DNA of 64,000 bases from JAWKRB01 sp041389885 (GTDB lineage Bacteria > Myxococcota_A > Polyangia > Polyangiales > Ga0077539), in assembly GCA_041389885.1 (NCBI GenBank), contig JAWKRB010000032.1, positions 1 through 64,000 of the forward strand. Direction: 5' to 3'. The notes below the pieces were generated by a model that saw only the letters and a list, made by a program, of their open reading frames with translations, was not told the DNA's origin and did no database searches. Positions 34,822 through 43,626 of this stretch are shown here, in pieces. The position numbers and the translations under genes were made by a program. How positions within the stretch are numbered: position 1 is the stretch's first letter; each line of letters begins with the position of its first letter.

Positions 34822-36477
34822 TCAGAAGCGGAGGTTGAAGGCGATGTTGAACGAGTTCTGCGAGGCGGTGTAGGTGCCCCGGTTGATCGTGTAGGTGCCG
34901 GGGCCGCGCATCGAGTCGGTGCACCCGGCGGCGCCGCCGCACATGCCGTTGGTGTTGGGGTCGAGCTGGGTGCGGTTGTCGGGGTTCGCCTCGGCGGGGT
35001 CGCCCGGCGTGGTCACGGCGCGGGTGCCGTTGGTCGCGTTGTTGTCGAAGTAGAAGAAGTGCGCGTAGCCCGCGGTGACGTCGAGCCATCGCCAGCGGAA
35101 CGTGAGGCCGCCGTGCACGCTCACGCCCGCGTAGGACGGGAGGTGAATCTGCGCGAGGTCGGGCGACGCGCCGGCGCTCTCGTACGAGAAGCCCGCGCGC
35201 ACCGCGAGGCGGCCGGGGATCGCGTTGTAGTCGCCGCCGACGCGCACGCCCATCACGTCGGAGAGCGCCGAGCGGATGTCGATCGCGCGGGGCGCGGCCA
35301 CGGCCATCATCGACGCGCGGTCGGTGATGATCGAGCCCGTGTTTCGCAGCGAGGTCGACGAGAGCATGCTCGTGGCCTCGTAGATGAAGTCGGCCTCGAC
35401 GTCGAAGACGTCGTCGGTCATCGGGTCGTACTGACCGCTGCCGTCGTTCTGCGTGGGGCGCCCCGCCCTCGGGAGGGCGAAGCGCACGCCGGCGCGGAGC
35501 TGCCACGGGAGGTTCGCGATGAGCTGGTCGACGGAGAAGCTCGAGTCGACCGGGGTGGGGCTGTAGGGCTGGTAGCGGTTGTTCGCGGTGCCCGAGGCGT
35601 TGACCTGCGCGTTGTAGCGAAAGTTCGCGCCGATGGAGATCATGCGGTGCGGCGTCGCGAGAAAGCCCACGGTGAACGCCGGAAAGAGGCCCGACGCGTT
35701 GAGCCCGATGAAGACGTCGGTCGAGGGCGACTGCGGGCCGTTGTAGTTGGCGTTGGCGTGCAGGCCGAAGTTGTAGTTCGCGTACCCGAGGTGCCCCGAG
35801 ACGCCCACGCTCAGCCAGTCGGTGACCCGCGCGCCGAAGGAGAGCGTGGGGTACAGCACCGTGAGCGACTTGCGAAAGAGCAGGTAGCGCGCGGGAGACG
35901 GCGCGAGAAAGTTCCGGGTCATTCCGCCGACGGTGCCCGTGGCGGTGACGGTGTCGGGGAAGTTCTGCGTCGAGCCCTGGGTGCTCGGCGAGAACACGCC
36001 GAAGCCGATGGTGAAGCGGTTGTTGATCCGGTACGTGGCGAGGAGCTGCACCGCGAGGCCCACCGAGGGCTCCTTGCAGATGCGCGGGTACGCGACGTTG
36101 CCGTAGGTGTAGTAGGCGTCGCCCGCCCCCGCGCCGTTGGCGCCGGGGCCCTCGAAGCGCGTGCCCGACACGTCGAGCTGCGTGGCGTCGTTGATGCCGT
36201 CGTAGCTGCCCGCGCGCTGAAAGCAGTGGTCGAACTGCACGATGTTGGACGACAGCGTGAGCTGAAAGCCCCGCAGGTTGCCCATGCCGCCCGGGTTGAG
36301 CATCAGCGCCGAGGGGTCGCTCGCGCGCGCGACGAAGGCGCCCGCGCGCCCGAAGGCGACGCCTCCGTTCTCGGGCACCTCGATGCCGTAGCCAAAGGCG
36401 CTGGCGGGCGCGATCACGCCCGCCAACACGCACACGAGCGCGCTCGCCCTACGCCGTCCCTCGATCTTGTTTCGCAT
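34822..36477 (-). CDS. FadL/OmpP1 (TodX) family outer-membrane transport protein
   Basis: 551 aa. The ATG at 36477 has GGAGG 11 nt upstream; the ATG at 36486 is also possible. The signal peptide ends PASAFGYG. The N-terminal hatch begins GIEVPENGGVAFGRAGAFVA, followed by ASDPSALMLNPGGMGNLRG. This is the NPA-type hatch motif of FadL long-chain fatty acid and hydrocarbon transporters, with NPG here. The rest is an array of amphipathic beta strands ending in the terminal aromatic F (NIAFNLRF), as expected of a 14-stranded barrel. A Cys-containing loop (GMCGGAAGCTDS) near the C-terminus is unusual for the family. Probable role: uptake of hydrophobic compounds. Confidence 0.88.
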   Translation of the reverse strand: MRNKIEGRRRASALVCVLAGVIAPASAFGYGIEVPENGGVAFGRAGAFVARASDPSALMLNPGGMGNLRGFQLTLSSNIVQFDHCFQRAGSYDGINDATQLDVSGTRFEGPGANGAGAGDAYYTYGNVAYPRICKEPSVGLAVQLLATYRINNRFTIGFGVFSPSTQGSTQNFPDTVTATGTVGGMTRNFLAPSPARYLLFRKSLTVLYPTLSFGARVTDWLSVGVSGHLGYANYNFGLHANANYNGPQSPSTDVFIGLNASGLFPAFTVGFLATPHRMISIGANFRYNAQVNASGTANNRYQPYSPTPVDSSFSVDQLIANLPWQLRAGVRFALPRAGRPTQNDGSGQYDPMTDDVFDVEADFIYEATSMLSSTSLRNTGSIITDRASMMAVAAPRAIDIRSALSDVMGVRVGGDYNAIPGRLAVRAGFSYESAGASPDLAQIHLPSYAGVSVHGGLTFRWRWLDVTAGYAHFFYFDNNATNGTRAVTTPGDPAEANPDNRTQLDPNTNGMCGGAAGCTDSMRGPGTYTINRGTYTASQNSFNIAFNLRF

Positions 36478-36534
36478 GTGTGGCATGACCTCCGTGGTCG
36501 CAACGCCGCGCAGAAAGAACCGCGTTTCTAGACG

Positions 36535-37302
36535 ATGACCGCTCACCGTCTCCGCCGAATCGCTCGCGCATGGCCCGTCGCGGCGATGCTCGCCGCACCC
36601 GCGGTCCTACTGCAATTCGCCGCCGTTCGGAATGCCCTTGTGAGCGTCGCCGCGATGATGCACCGCGGCGAACCCGCCGGCTTCGCGCTCTACGTCGCGC
36701 TCTACGTCGGCGCCGTGAGCGTGGGGGGGCCCTTCGCCCTGTTCAACACCCTGGCTGGGTACTCCTTCGGTCTCCTCGCGGGCTTCGGCGTGGCGCTGCC
36801 GACCGCCACCCTCGGCGCCTCCGCGGCCTTCGGCGTGGGCCGGCTGATCGCGAAGACCCGCGCCGCCGAGTCGATCCGCTCGCACCCCCGCTTCGCGGTC
36901 ACCGAGATGGTCCTGCGCGCCGACGGGCTGCGCATCGCCACGCTGCTGCGGCTGTCGCCCTTGATGCCGCAGAACCTCCTGTCGTTCCTCATGGCGCTCA
37001 CGCCGCTGCGGGCCGGGCCTCACGCCCTCGCGACCTTCGTGGGGCTGCTCCCCGTCACCCTGATGCAGGTGTACCTCGGCTCCGCCGCGAGGGACCTCGC
37101 CGAGGTGCTCGCCGGGCGCGCCCAGGGCTCGCTCGCCGACCCCTCGCGGCTCGTCCCGCTCCTCGCGGGGCTGGTGATGACCGCGGTGTTCGTGACCCTG
37201 GCGGTGCGCCGGGGCAAGGCCGCCCTCGCCGGCGCCCTCGCCTCAGCCGAGCACGTCGACGCCGAAGTCGGCGAGCAGCGCGGTGAGCCGCATCAGGGGT
37301 AG
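36535..37302 (+). CDS. TVP38/TMEM64 family (DedA-like VTT) membrane protein
   Basis: 255 aa. About five membrane segments with the VTT/SNARE-associated pattern: GPFALFNTLAGYSFG, FGVGRLIAK, LLRLSPLMPQNLLSFLMAL and TFVGLLPVTLMQVYLGSAA. The P.NLLSF segment is the conserved re-entrant loop. The family is thought to scramble or transport lipids; the exact bacterial role is unclear. The last 20 codons overlap the facing maf gene by 60 nt, and the translated tail (HVDAEVGEQRGEPHQG) is not membrane-like, so an earlier stop may have been lost. Confidence 0.88.
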   Translation: MTAHRLRRIARAWPVAAMLAAPAVLLQFAAVRNALVSVAAMMHRGEPAGFALYVALYVGAVSVGGPFALFNTLAGYSFGLLAGFGVALPTATLGASAAFGVGRLIAKTRAAESIRSHPRFAVTEMVLRADGLRIATLLRLSPLMPQNLLSFLMALTPLRAGPHALATFVGLLPVTLMQVYLGSAARDLAEVLAGRAQGSLADPSRLVPLLAGLVMTAVFVTLAVRRGKAALAGALASAEHVDAEVGEQRGEPHQG

Positions 37303-37833
37303 CCCCTCGATGGCCGTGGGGTCGGCGCCCTCGATGCCCTCGAAGAGGGCGATGCCCAGCGACTCGACGCGGTAGCTCCCGCAGCAGTCGAGGGGCGCGT
37401 CGCGCGCGACGTAGCGCTCGATCGCCGCGCGGGAGAGCGCGCGGAGCGTGAGGGTGTGGCCCTCGAGCTCGACCTCGGTGCGCCCGCTCGGGGCGTGGTG
37501 CACCGCGACGGCGGTGTGAAGGCGGTGCGCGCGCCCGCTCAGCCGCGCGAGCTGCGCCACGGCGCGCGCGGGGGTGCCGGGCTTGTCGAGGGCCTCGCCG
37601 TCGAGCTCGGCGATCTGGTCCGAGCCGATGATCAAGGCGTCGGGGAAGAGCCGCGCGACGCTCTCGGCCTTGGCGCGCGCGAGCGACACCGCGCGCTGCG
37701 GCACCGGGAGGTGGTCGAGGCCGCGCTTGAGCGCCTCCTCGTCGCAGGCCGCGGCGACGCAGGTCACCTCGACGCCCAGACGCTGGATGAGCGCGCGGCG
37801 GTAGCGCGAGGTCGACGCGAGCACGAGCCTCAC
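37243..37833 (-). CDS. maf: Maf-like nucleoside triphosphate pyrophosphatase
   Basis: 196 aa from a GTG at 37833 that overlaps the amidase stop by 4 nt (GTGA). The opening LVLASTSRYRRALIQRLGV and the motifs IIGSDQIAELDGE, KPGTPARAVAQLARLSGRAH and GSYRVESLGIALFEGIEGAD are those of the Maf/HAM1-like family. Its members hydrolyse non-canonical or specific NTPs and affect septation. The IGSDQ catalytic Asp and the SxR loop (STSRYR) are present. The family has YceF-like (m7GTP) and YhdE-like (dTTP/UTP) branches; I lean to the YceF side from the IGSDQ motif but am not certain. Cotranscription with the amidase is nearly sure. Confidence 0.92.
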   Translation of the reverse strand: MRLVLASTSRYRRALIQRLGVEVTCVAAACDEEALKRGLDHLPVPQRAVSLARAKAESVARLFPDALIIGSDQIAELDGEALDKPGTPARAVAQLARLSGRAHRLHTAVAVHHAPSGRTEVELEGHTLTLRALSRAAIERYVARDAPLDCCGSYRVESLGIALFEGIEGADPTAIEGLPLMRLTALLADFGVDVLG

Positions 37834-39293
37834 GACGCCGACCAGCGGGGCGGGGGGACCCACCCCCCGAGGTCCTCCTCGAGGGCCCTGGCGACGGCGA
37901 GGGTGAGGTGGTCGTTGCCCCAGGCGCCCACCACCTGCACCCCCGTCGGGAGCACGCGCTCGTCGAGGCCCAGCGGCACCTGCGTCACCGGGAAATGCAG
38001 CACGTTGAAGATCCCGGTGAAGCCCGCGTCGGGGAACGACAGCATCGGGTGCCGGTGCCGCGGCGCGGCGCGGCGGTGCGAGGGGTAGAGCATCACGCCG
38101 TTGTCCCCGAGCAACGACTCGAGCTCGGCGCGGAGCCTCCGCCCCGCGTCGTGCAACCGCTCGGCGCGCGCGGGGAGCAGCTCGGGCAGGCGCTCGACCA
38201 GCGCGAGGCCCAGCGCGGGGAGGGTGAACTCGGAGAGCTCGCGCAGCGCGCCCGGCGCCTCGCGCAGCAGCCGCCCGGCGCGCAGCCGCTCGCCGTTGCC
38301 GAGGAGCTCGGCGAAGCTCACGGAATTGGCGGCGTGGAGCGTCGCGCCCCAGATGTCGAAGGCCTGGCGCAGCCCGGGCACGCTGCGCTGCACGATCTTG
38401 GCCCCGCGGCGAGAGAGCGCGCGCACGGCCCGCTCCTGCGCGTCGAGGAGGCAGCGCTCCACCGGCCTCGTCGCGAGGCTCGCGTCGTCGCGCACGTCGA
38501 GGATCGTGAGCCCGCGCACGTCGACCTCGTCGGGGCGGCGCAGCGGGTGCGTCACCACGGAGTCGTCGACGCCGTCGGGGCCCGCCAAGAGCTCCAGCAG
38601 GGGGAAGAGGTCCTCGGCGCGGCGGGTGATGGGCCCGGCCGCGCACATGCGCCGCGCGTCGCCCTCGGGCGCGGGGAATTGCCCGGTGTTGGGCAGCAGC
38701 CCCCCCGAGGGCTTGTGGCCGAAGACCCCGTTGAAGAACGCCGGCATCCGGATCGAGCCGCCGATGTCGGCGCCGAGGCCCACGGGCGACGCGCCCGCGC
38801 CCACCACGGCCCCCTCGCCCCCCGAGCTCCCGCCCGCGGTGCGCGCGGGGTCGTAGGCGCTGGAGGTGCGGCCGTAGACCCGGTTGTCGCTCTCGAACCA
38901 CATGCACAGCTCGGAGGTGTTGGTCACCCCGAGCGGGATGAGCCCCGCGGCGCGGTAGCGCGCGACGGTGGGCGCGTCTTCGACCGCGAGGGTGCCCTTG
39001 CGGGCGACGAGCCCCGCGGTCCACGGCATCGACTCGAGGGCGAAGGACTCTTTGATGGAGCACGGCACGCCGTGAAACCGCGGGAGCCCCTCGGCGCCCT
39101 CTCGGGCGAGGCGGGCGTCGGCGAGGTCGGCCTCGCGGCGCGCGGCGTCGTAGCGGTCGACCACCACGGCGTTGATCGCCGCGGCGCGCTCGCTCTGCGC
39201 GATGTGCGCGTCGACCACCTCGCGGCTGGAGACCTGGCCTTCGCGGATCATGCGCGCGAGCTCGGAGGCGGAGCGGGTGCAGAGGGGGTTCAC
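37830..39293 (-). CDS. Amidase signature family protein
   Basis: 487 aa from the GTG at 39293. The amidase signature triad is intact: Lys81 in PCSIKESF, the cis-Ser156 in TAGGSSGGEGA, and the nucleophile Ser180 in GADIGGSIRMPA. The opening (SASELARMIREGQVSSREVV) and length are like GatA and fatty acid amide hydrolases. The gatB and gatC genes are not adjacent, and the SKPW-type C-terminal features of GatA are not evident. A general amide hydrolase closer to the FAAH/6-aminohexanoate-cyclic-dimer type is therefore more likely than the tRNA amidotransferase. The 3' end overlaps maf by 4 nt. Confidence 0.88.
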   Translation of the reverse strand: MNPLCTRSASELARMIREGQVSSREVVDAHIAQSERAAAINAVVVDRYDAARREADLADARLAREGAEGLPRFHGVPCSIKESFALESMPWTAGLVARKGTLAVEDAPTVARYRAAGLIPLGVTNTSELCMWFESDNRVYGRTSSAYDPARTAGGSSGGEGAVVGAGASPVGLGADIGGSIRMPAFFNGVFGHKPSGGLLPNTGQFPAPEGDARRMCAAGPITRRAEDLFPLLELLAGPDGVDDSVVTHPLRRPDEVDVRGLTILDVRDDASLATRPVERCLLDAQERAVRALSRRGAKIVQRSVPGLRQAFDIWGATLHAANSVSFAELLGNGERLRAGRLLREAPGALRELSEFTLPALGLALVERLPELLPARAERLHDAGRRLRAELESLLGDNGVMLYPSHRRAAPRHRHPMLSFPDAGFTGIFNVLHFPVTQVPLGLDERVLPTGVQVVGAWGNDHLTLAVARALEEDLGGWVPPPRWSAS

Positions 39294-39404
39294 GGGGGTG
39301 CACAGGTGGATCGTTGGACCCGCCCGCGTTGTCAAGCGCAGCGCCGCTCGCGGGCCCGGCCCGACCGCTCGCCCCCCGCGGGCGACCCCTCGCGCGAGAA
39401 GCGC

Positions 39405-39433
39405 TTGACGGGGCACCCGGCACCCTCTATTGC
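39405..39433 (+). promoter_or_regulatory. Candidate sigma-70-type promoter of the GT2 gene
   Basis: TTGACG (39405-39410) and TATTGC (39428-39433) separated by 17 nt. The expected transcription start is near 39440, about 10 nt before the GTG at 39450. Divergent from the amidase gene. Assigned by eye. Confidence 0.45.
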
Positions 39434-39449
39434 CCGTGACCGTAGCGCC

Positions 39450-40190
39450 GTGAGCAATTCCGAGAATGGTCAGCCCGAGCCGGTGGTGCCTCGCATCTCC
39501 ATCGTCATCCCGATCTACAACGAGGAGTCGATCCTGCACGCCGCGGTGGTCGACCTCCGCGAGCAGCTCAAGGAATTCGGCTGGCCCTACGAGATCATCC
39601 TCTCCGAGAACGGCTCCCGCGACGGCACCGTGGCCATCGCCCGCGCCCTCTCGGAGAAGTACGACGAGGTGAATTTCTTCTCCCTCGGCGAGCCCAACTA
39701 CGGCAAGGCCCTCAAGGCCGGCATCCTCCGCGCCCGCGGCGAGTTCGTGGTGTGCGACGAGATCGACCTCTGCCTGGTCGATTTCTACCGCCGCGCCCTC
39801 GACATCCTCGAGCACAACGAGGCCGACCTGGTCATCGGCTCGAAGACCCTCGCCGGCGCGAGCGACGAGCGCCCGCTCATGCGCCACGCGGCGACGATGT
39901 TCTTCAACGGGCTGCTGCGCGTGACCCTGGGCTTCAAGGGCAGCGACACCCACGGCATCAAGGCCTTTCGCCGCACCGCGCTCCTCGACGTGGTGCGCTC
40001 GTGCCTGGTCGACAAGGACGTCTTCGCCAGCGAGCTGGTGATCCGCGCCGAGCGGGGCAGCGTGCGAATCCGTGAGATCCCGATCCGCGTGCTGGAGAAG
40101 CGGCCGCCGTCGATCAACCTCTTCAAGCGCGTGCCCAACGTGCTCAAGAGCGTCGCGAAGCTCTTCGTCGCGATTCGCATCCGGGGCTGA
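39450..40190 (+). CDS. Family 2 glycosyltransferase (DPM1/ArnC-like)
   Basis: 246 aa from GTG. GT-A fold motifs: RISIVIPIYNEESILHAAV (nucleotide-binding strand), EIILSENGSRDGT (Asp in the uridine-binding turn) and GEFVVCDEIDL (the metal-binding acidic motif, here DEID rather than DxD). LVIGSKTLAGASDERPLMR and GFKGSDTHGIKAFRR form the acceptor half. No membrane helices, so it should be a soluble enzyme at the inner membrane. The closest functional type is dolichyl/polyprenyl-phosphate mannosyl- or glucosyltransferase. No polysaccharide cluster surrounds it. Confidence 0.87.
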   Translation: MSNSENGQPEPVVPRISIVIPIYNEESILHAAVVDLREQLKEFGWPYEIILSENGSRDGTVAIARALSEKYDEVNFFSLGEPNYGKALKAGILRARGEFVVCDEIDLCLVDFYRRALDILEHNEADLVIGSKTLAGASDERPLMRHAATMFFNGLLRVTLGFKGSDTHGIKAFRRTALLDVVRSCLVDKDVFASELVIRAERGSVRIREIPIRVLEKRPPSINLFKRVPNVLKSVAKLFVAIRIRG

Positions 40191-40227
40191 GCGCGCGTCC
40201 AGCGCCCATCGGTGCTATCGATCGTTC

Positions 40228-40680
40228 ATGCGCGGGCGACGCACCGAGGCGACGGGCGAGTCTCACGAGGTCTGGGGCGAGGGCTTCGACCCCGCGCCCG
40301 ACGACGACTTCGCCGCGGCGCCCCTGGCGACGGGGCCGCTCGCGATGTGCCTCGCCTGCGGGTCCGAGCCCGCGCGCGGCGAGTGCGCCCACGACGAGGT
40401 CGCGACCCTCGAGTCCCCCAGCGACGCGCTGCGCGCCGCCGCGCGGCGGCTCGAGCGCCTCACGCAGGAGCGGCGCGCCGCCGAGCGCGCGCTGCGACGG
40501 CTGGTCGAGTCCGAGGTGCTCCGCGGCGGCGGCTCGGTCGAGGTCACCCGCCCCGCGCCCGCGCCCGCCCCCGCGCCCGCCCCCGCGCCGAAGCCCCGGA
40601 GGCGCCGGGCGGCGCCGACGTCGCAGGGCGTGCTGGCCTTCGTCGAGCCTCGCGATGCGGTAGAATTTCCGCCTCGTTGA
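40228..40680 (+). CDS. Small protein with Cys/His knuckle and Ala-Pro repeat
   Basis: 150 aa, no signal peptide. An acidic start is followed by CLACGSEPARGECAHDE, a possible zinc knuckle (C-x2-C-x8-C-x-H). A helical region then reads LRAAARRLERLTQERRAAER. The C-terminal part holds an (Ala-Pro) repeat, APAPAPAPAPAP, and a basic stretch PKPRRRRAAP. The family is not recognised. TATCGA (40216-40221) lies 6 nt before the ATG and no Shine-Dalgarno is present. It ends 40 nt before glnB on the same strand, so a regulatory link to nitrogen genes is possible but only by position. Confidence 0.65.
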   Translation: MRGRRTEATGESHEVWGEGFDPAPDDDFAAAPLATGPLAMCLACGSEPARGECAHDEVATLESPSDALRAAARRLERLTQERRAAERALRRLVESEVLRGGGSVEVTRPAPAPAPAPAPAPKPRRRRAAPTSQGVLAFVEPRDAVEFPPR

Positions 40681-40682
40681 CA
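40677..40682 (+). promoter_or_regulatory. Possible -35 element upstream of glnB
   Basis: A perfect TTGACA that overlaps the stop codon of the upstream gene, 38 nt before the glnB ATG. Downstream hexamers at suitable spacing (CGTCTA at 17 nt, TCTAGC at 20) are poor, so a promoter here is uncertain. Confidence 0.25.
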
Positions 40683-40720
40683 CGACGTTTACCTGAAGAC
40701 GTCTAGCGTGCCCGACCGCG

Positions 40721-41059
40721 ATGAAGCGTGTCGAAGCGATCATCAAGCCCTTCAAGCTCGACGAGGTGAAGGACGCGCTGGCCGAGGTGGGCGTGCAGGG
40801 GATGACCGTGTCCGAGGTGAAGGGCTTCGGCCGCACCGGCGGGCGCAAGGAGGTCTACCGGGGCAGCGCGTACGTCGTGGACTTCGTGCCGAAGGTGAAG
40901 GTCGAGGTCGTGGTGCACGACGAGCAGGTGGCCTCGGTGATCGACGCGATCCAGCGCAGCGCGCACACGGGGCGCATCGGCGACGGGAAGATCTTCGTGA
41001 TCCCCATCGAGGAGATCGTTCGCATTCGCACGGGGGAGCGGGGCGGAGAGGCGATCTAG
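40721..41059 (+). CDS. glnB: Nitrogen regulatory protein P-II
   Basis: 112-aa PII signal protein, a trimer that senses ATP/ADP and 2-oxoglutarate and adjusts glutamine synthetase and nitrogen regulation. MKRVEAIIKPFKLDEVKDAL is the classic start. The T loop reads GRKEVYRGSAYVVDF, with Tyr51 at the usual uridylylation site. The B-loop region THTG is seen as AHTGRIGDGKIFV, and the C-terminus is IRTGERGGEAI. It lies 110 nt before glnA, the standard glnB-glnA arrangement of Proteobacteria and relatives. An RGSAY rather than RGAEY T-loop tip is a minor variation. Confidence 0.96.
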   Translation: MKRVEAIIKPFKLDEVKDALAEVGVQGMTVSEVKGFGRTGGRKEVYRGSAYVVDFVPKVKVEVVVHDEQVASVIDAIQRSAHTGRIGDGKIFVIPIEEIVRIRTGERGGEAI

Positions 41060-41169
41060 GCCCCTCTGCGGCATCGGGATCGAACCCGCGGAGCGGGCGG
41101 CGCGGCCATGACGGCTGACGCGCCCCGCGCGGAGCTGGCGCATCGAAGGCAAACAGGGAGACGCACGGT

Positions 41170-42591
<1,422 letters not shown>

Positions 42592-42640
42592 GCCCCGCCG
42601 CAGCCCCGCTCCCTCCCTTCGCCGCCGCGTCACTCCGACG

Positions 42641-42670
42641 TTGACCGCGCGTCACCGGGCGATCTACCTT
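42641..42670 (+). promoter_or_regulatory. Candidate promoter of the psd operon
   Basis: TTGACC (42641-42646) and TACCTT (42665-42670) separated by 18 nt, 50 nt after the glnA stop and 75 nt before the psd ATG at 42746. Found by eye. Confidence 0.4.
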
Positions 42671-42745
42671 GGCTGACGCTTCAGCGGTTCCGCGCGGACA
42701 GCGCCGCGGCGACTCCCCGGGGCTACGAGCGACCATCCCCCCACT

Positions 42746-43618
42746 ATGAGCGCAGCGACAACACGAACGGCCGCCACGATCCTGCGAGTGCTCCCTCGAG
42801 AGCGCATCACCCGGCTGCTCGGGCACCTCGGCGCCGCGCCGGTGCCGCGGCCCGTGCTCAACCGCTTTCTCTCGGTCTACCAGCGCGCCTACCGGGTGAA
42901 CATGGACGAGGCCGTGGTGCCGAGCGGCGGCTTTCGGTCGTTCAACGACTTCTTCACCCGCCGCGTGCGCGACGGGGTGCACCGCGTCGACCCCGGCGAA
43001 GACCTCGTCGTCTCGCCCTCCGACGGACGCCTCGAAGACCTCGGCCCCATCGACGACGCTCATCGCTTCGTGGTGAAGGGCCAGGGCTACGACGCCGCGG
43101 AGCTCCTCGGCGACGAGGTCGACGCCGCGCGCTACGACGGCGGTCACTACGCCGTCGTGTACCTCTCGCCGCGCGACTACCACCGGGTGCACAGCCCCGT
43201 GGCCGGGCGCGTGCGGCACGTGCGGCACCTCCCCGGCTCGCTCTACCCCGTGAACGAGATCGGCGTGCAGAGCGTGCCGCGGCTCCTCGCGCGCAACGAG
43301 CGCGTGGTGGTGAGCCTCGACTCGCCGGAGTTCGGCCCGGTGGCGCTGGTCTTCGTGGGCGCCTTCGTGGTCGGCCGCATCGACCTCGCCTTCGACGGCC
43401 CCGCGCGGCCCGCGCACGGCGGCGCGACGACGGAGCGTGACTACGGCGACGACGGCCCCCTCCTCGCCCGCGGCGACGAGGTGGGCTCCTTCCTCGTGGG
43501 CTCCACCGCGGTGGTGCTGGTGGGTCCGCAGCGCGGCGCCCGGTGGCGCGCGGTCGAGGGCCGCGAGGCCGGCCCGGTGCGGATGGGTGACGCGATGCTT
43601 CAACGATCGAGCGCGTAG
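42746..43618 (+). CDS. psd: Phosphatidylserine decarboxylase
   Basis: 290-aa proenzyme that cleaves itself to give a pyruvoyl group and converts phosphatidylserine to phosphatidylethanolamine at the inner membrane. FRSFNDFFTRRVRDG, VVSPSDGRLEDLG, VKGQGYDAAELLGD, VYLSPRDYHRVHSPVAG (catalytic Asp/His) and the self-cleavage site FLVGSTAVVL (Gly-Ser bond) are all present. The next gene, a methyltransferase, begins 8 nt after the stop. Confidence 0.94.
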   Translation: MSAATTRTAATILRVLPRERITRLLGHLGAAPVPRPVLNRFLSVYQRAYRVNMDEAVVPSGGFRSFNDFFTRRVRDGVHRVDPGEDLVVSPSDGRLEDLGPIDDAHRFVVKGQGYDAAELLGDEVDAARYDGGHYAVVYLSPRDYHRVHSPVAGRVRHVRHLPGSLYPVNEIGVQSVPRLLARNERVVVSLDSPEFGPVALVFVGAFVVGRIDLAFDGPARPAHGGATTERDYGDDGPLLARGDEVGSFLVGSTAVVLVGPQRGARWRAVEGREAGPVRMGDAMLQRSSA

Positions 43619-43626
43619 AGGCCGCG

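Noticed and set aside
37830..39293. GatA subunit of the tRNA-dependent amidotransferase
   Set aside because: The catalytic triad fits, but gatB and gatC are absent nearby and the overall layout fits general amidases better, so the specific name is not used.
41076..41088. GGGATCGAACCCG between glnB and glnA, which resembles the reverse complement of a tRNA T arm
   Set aside because: The T stem does not pair beyond two bases and no acceptor, D or anticodon arms are found on the minus strand.
41136..41149. GG-N10-GC pattern before glnA resembling a sigma-54 promoter
   Set aside because: The -12 part is AGGC, not TTGC, and the transcription start would fall after the ribosome site of glnA.
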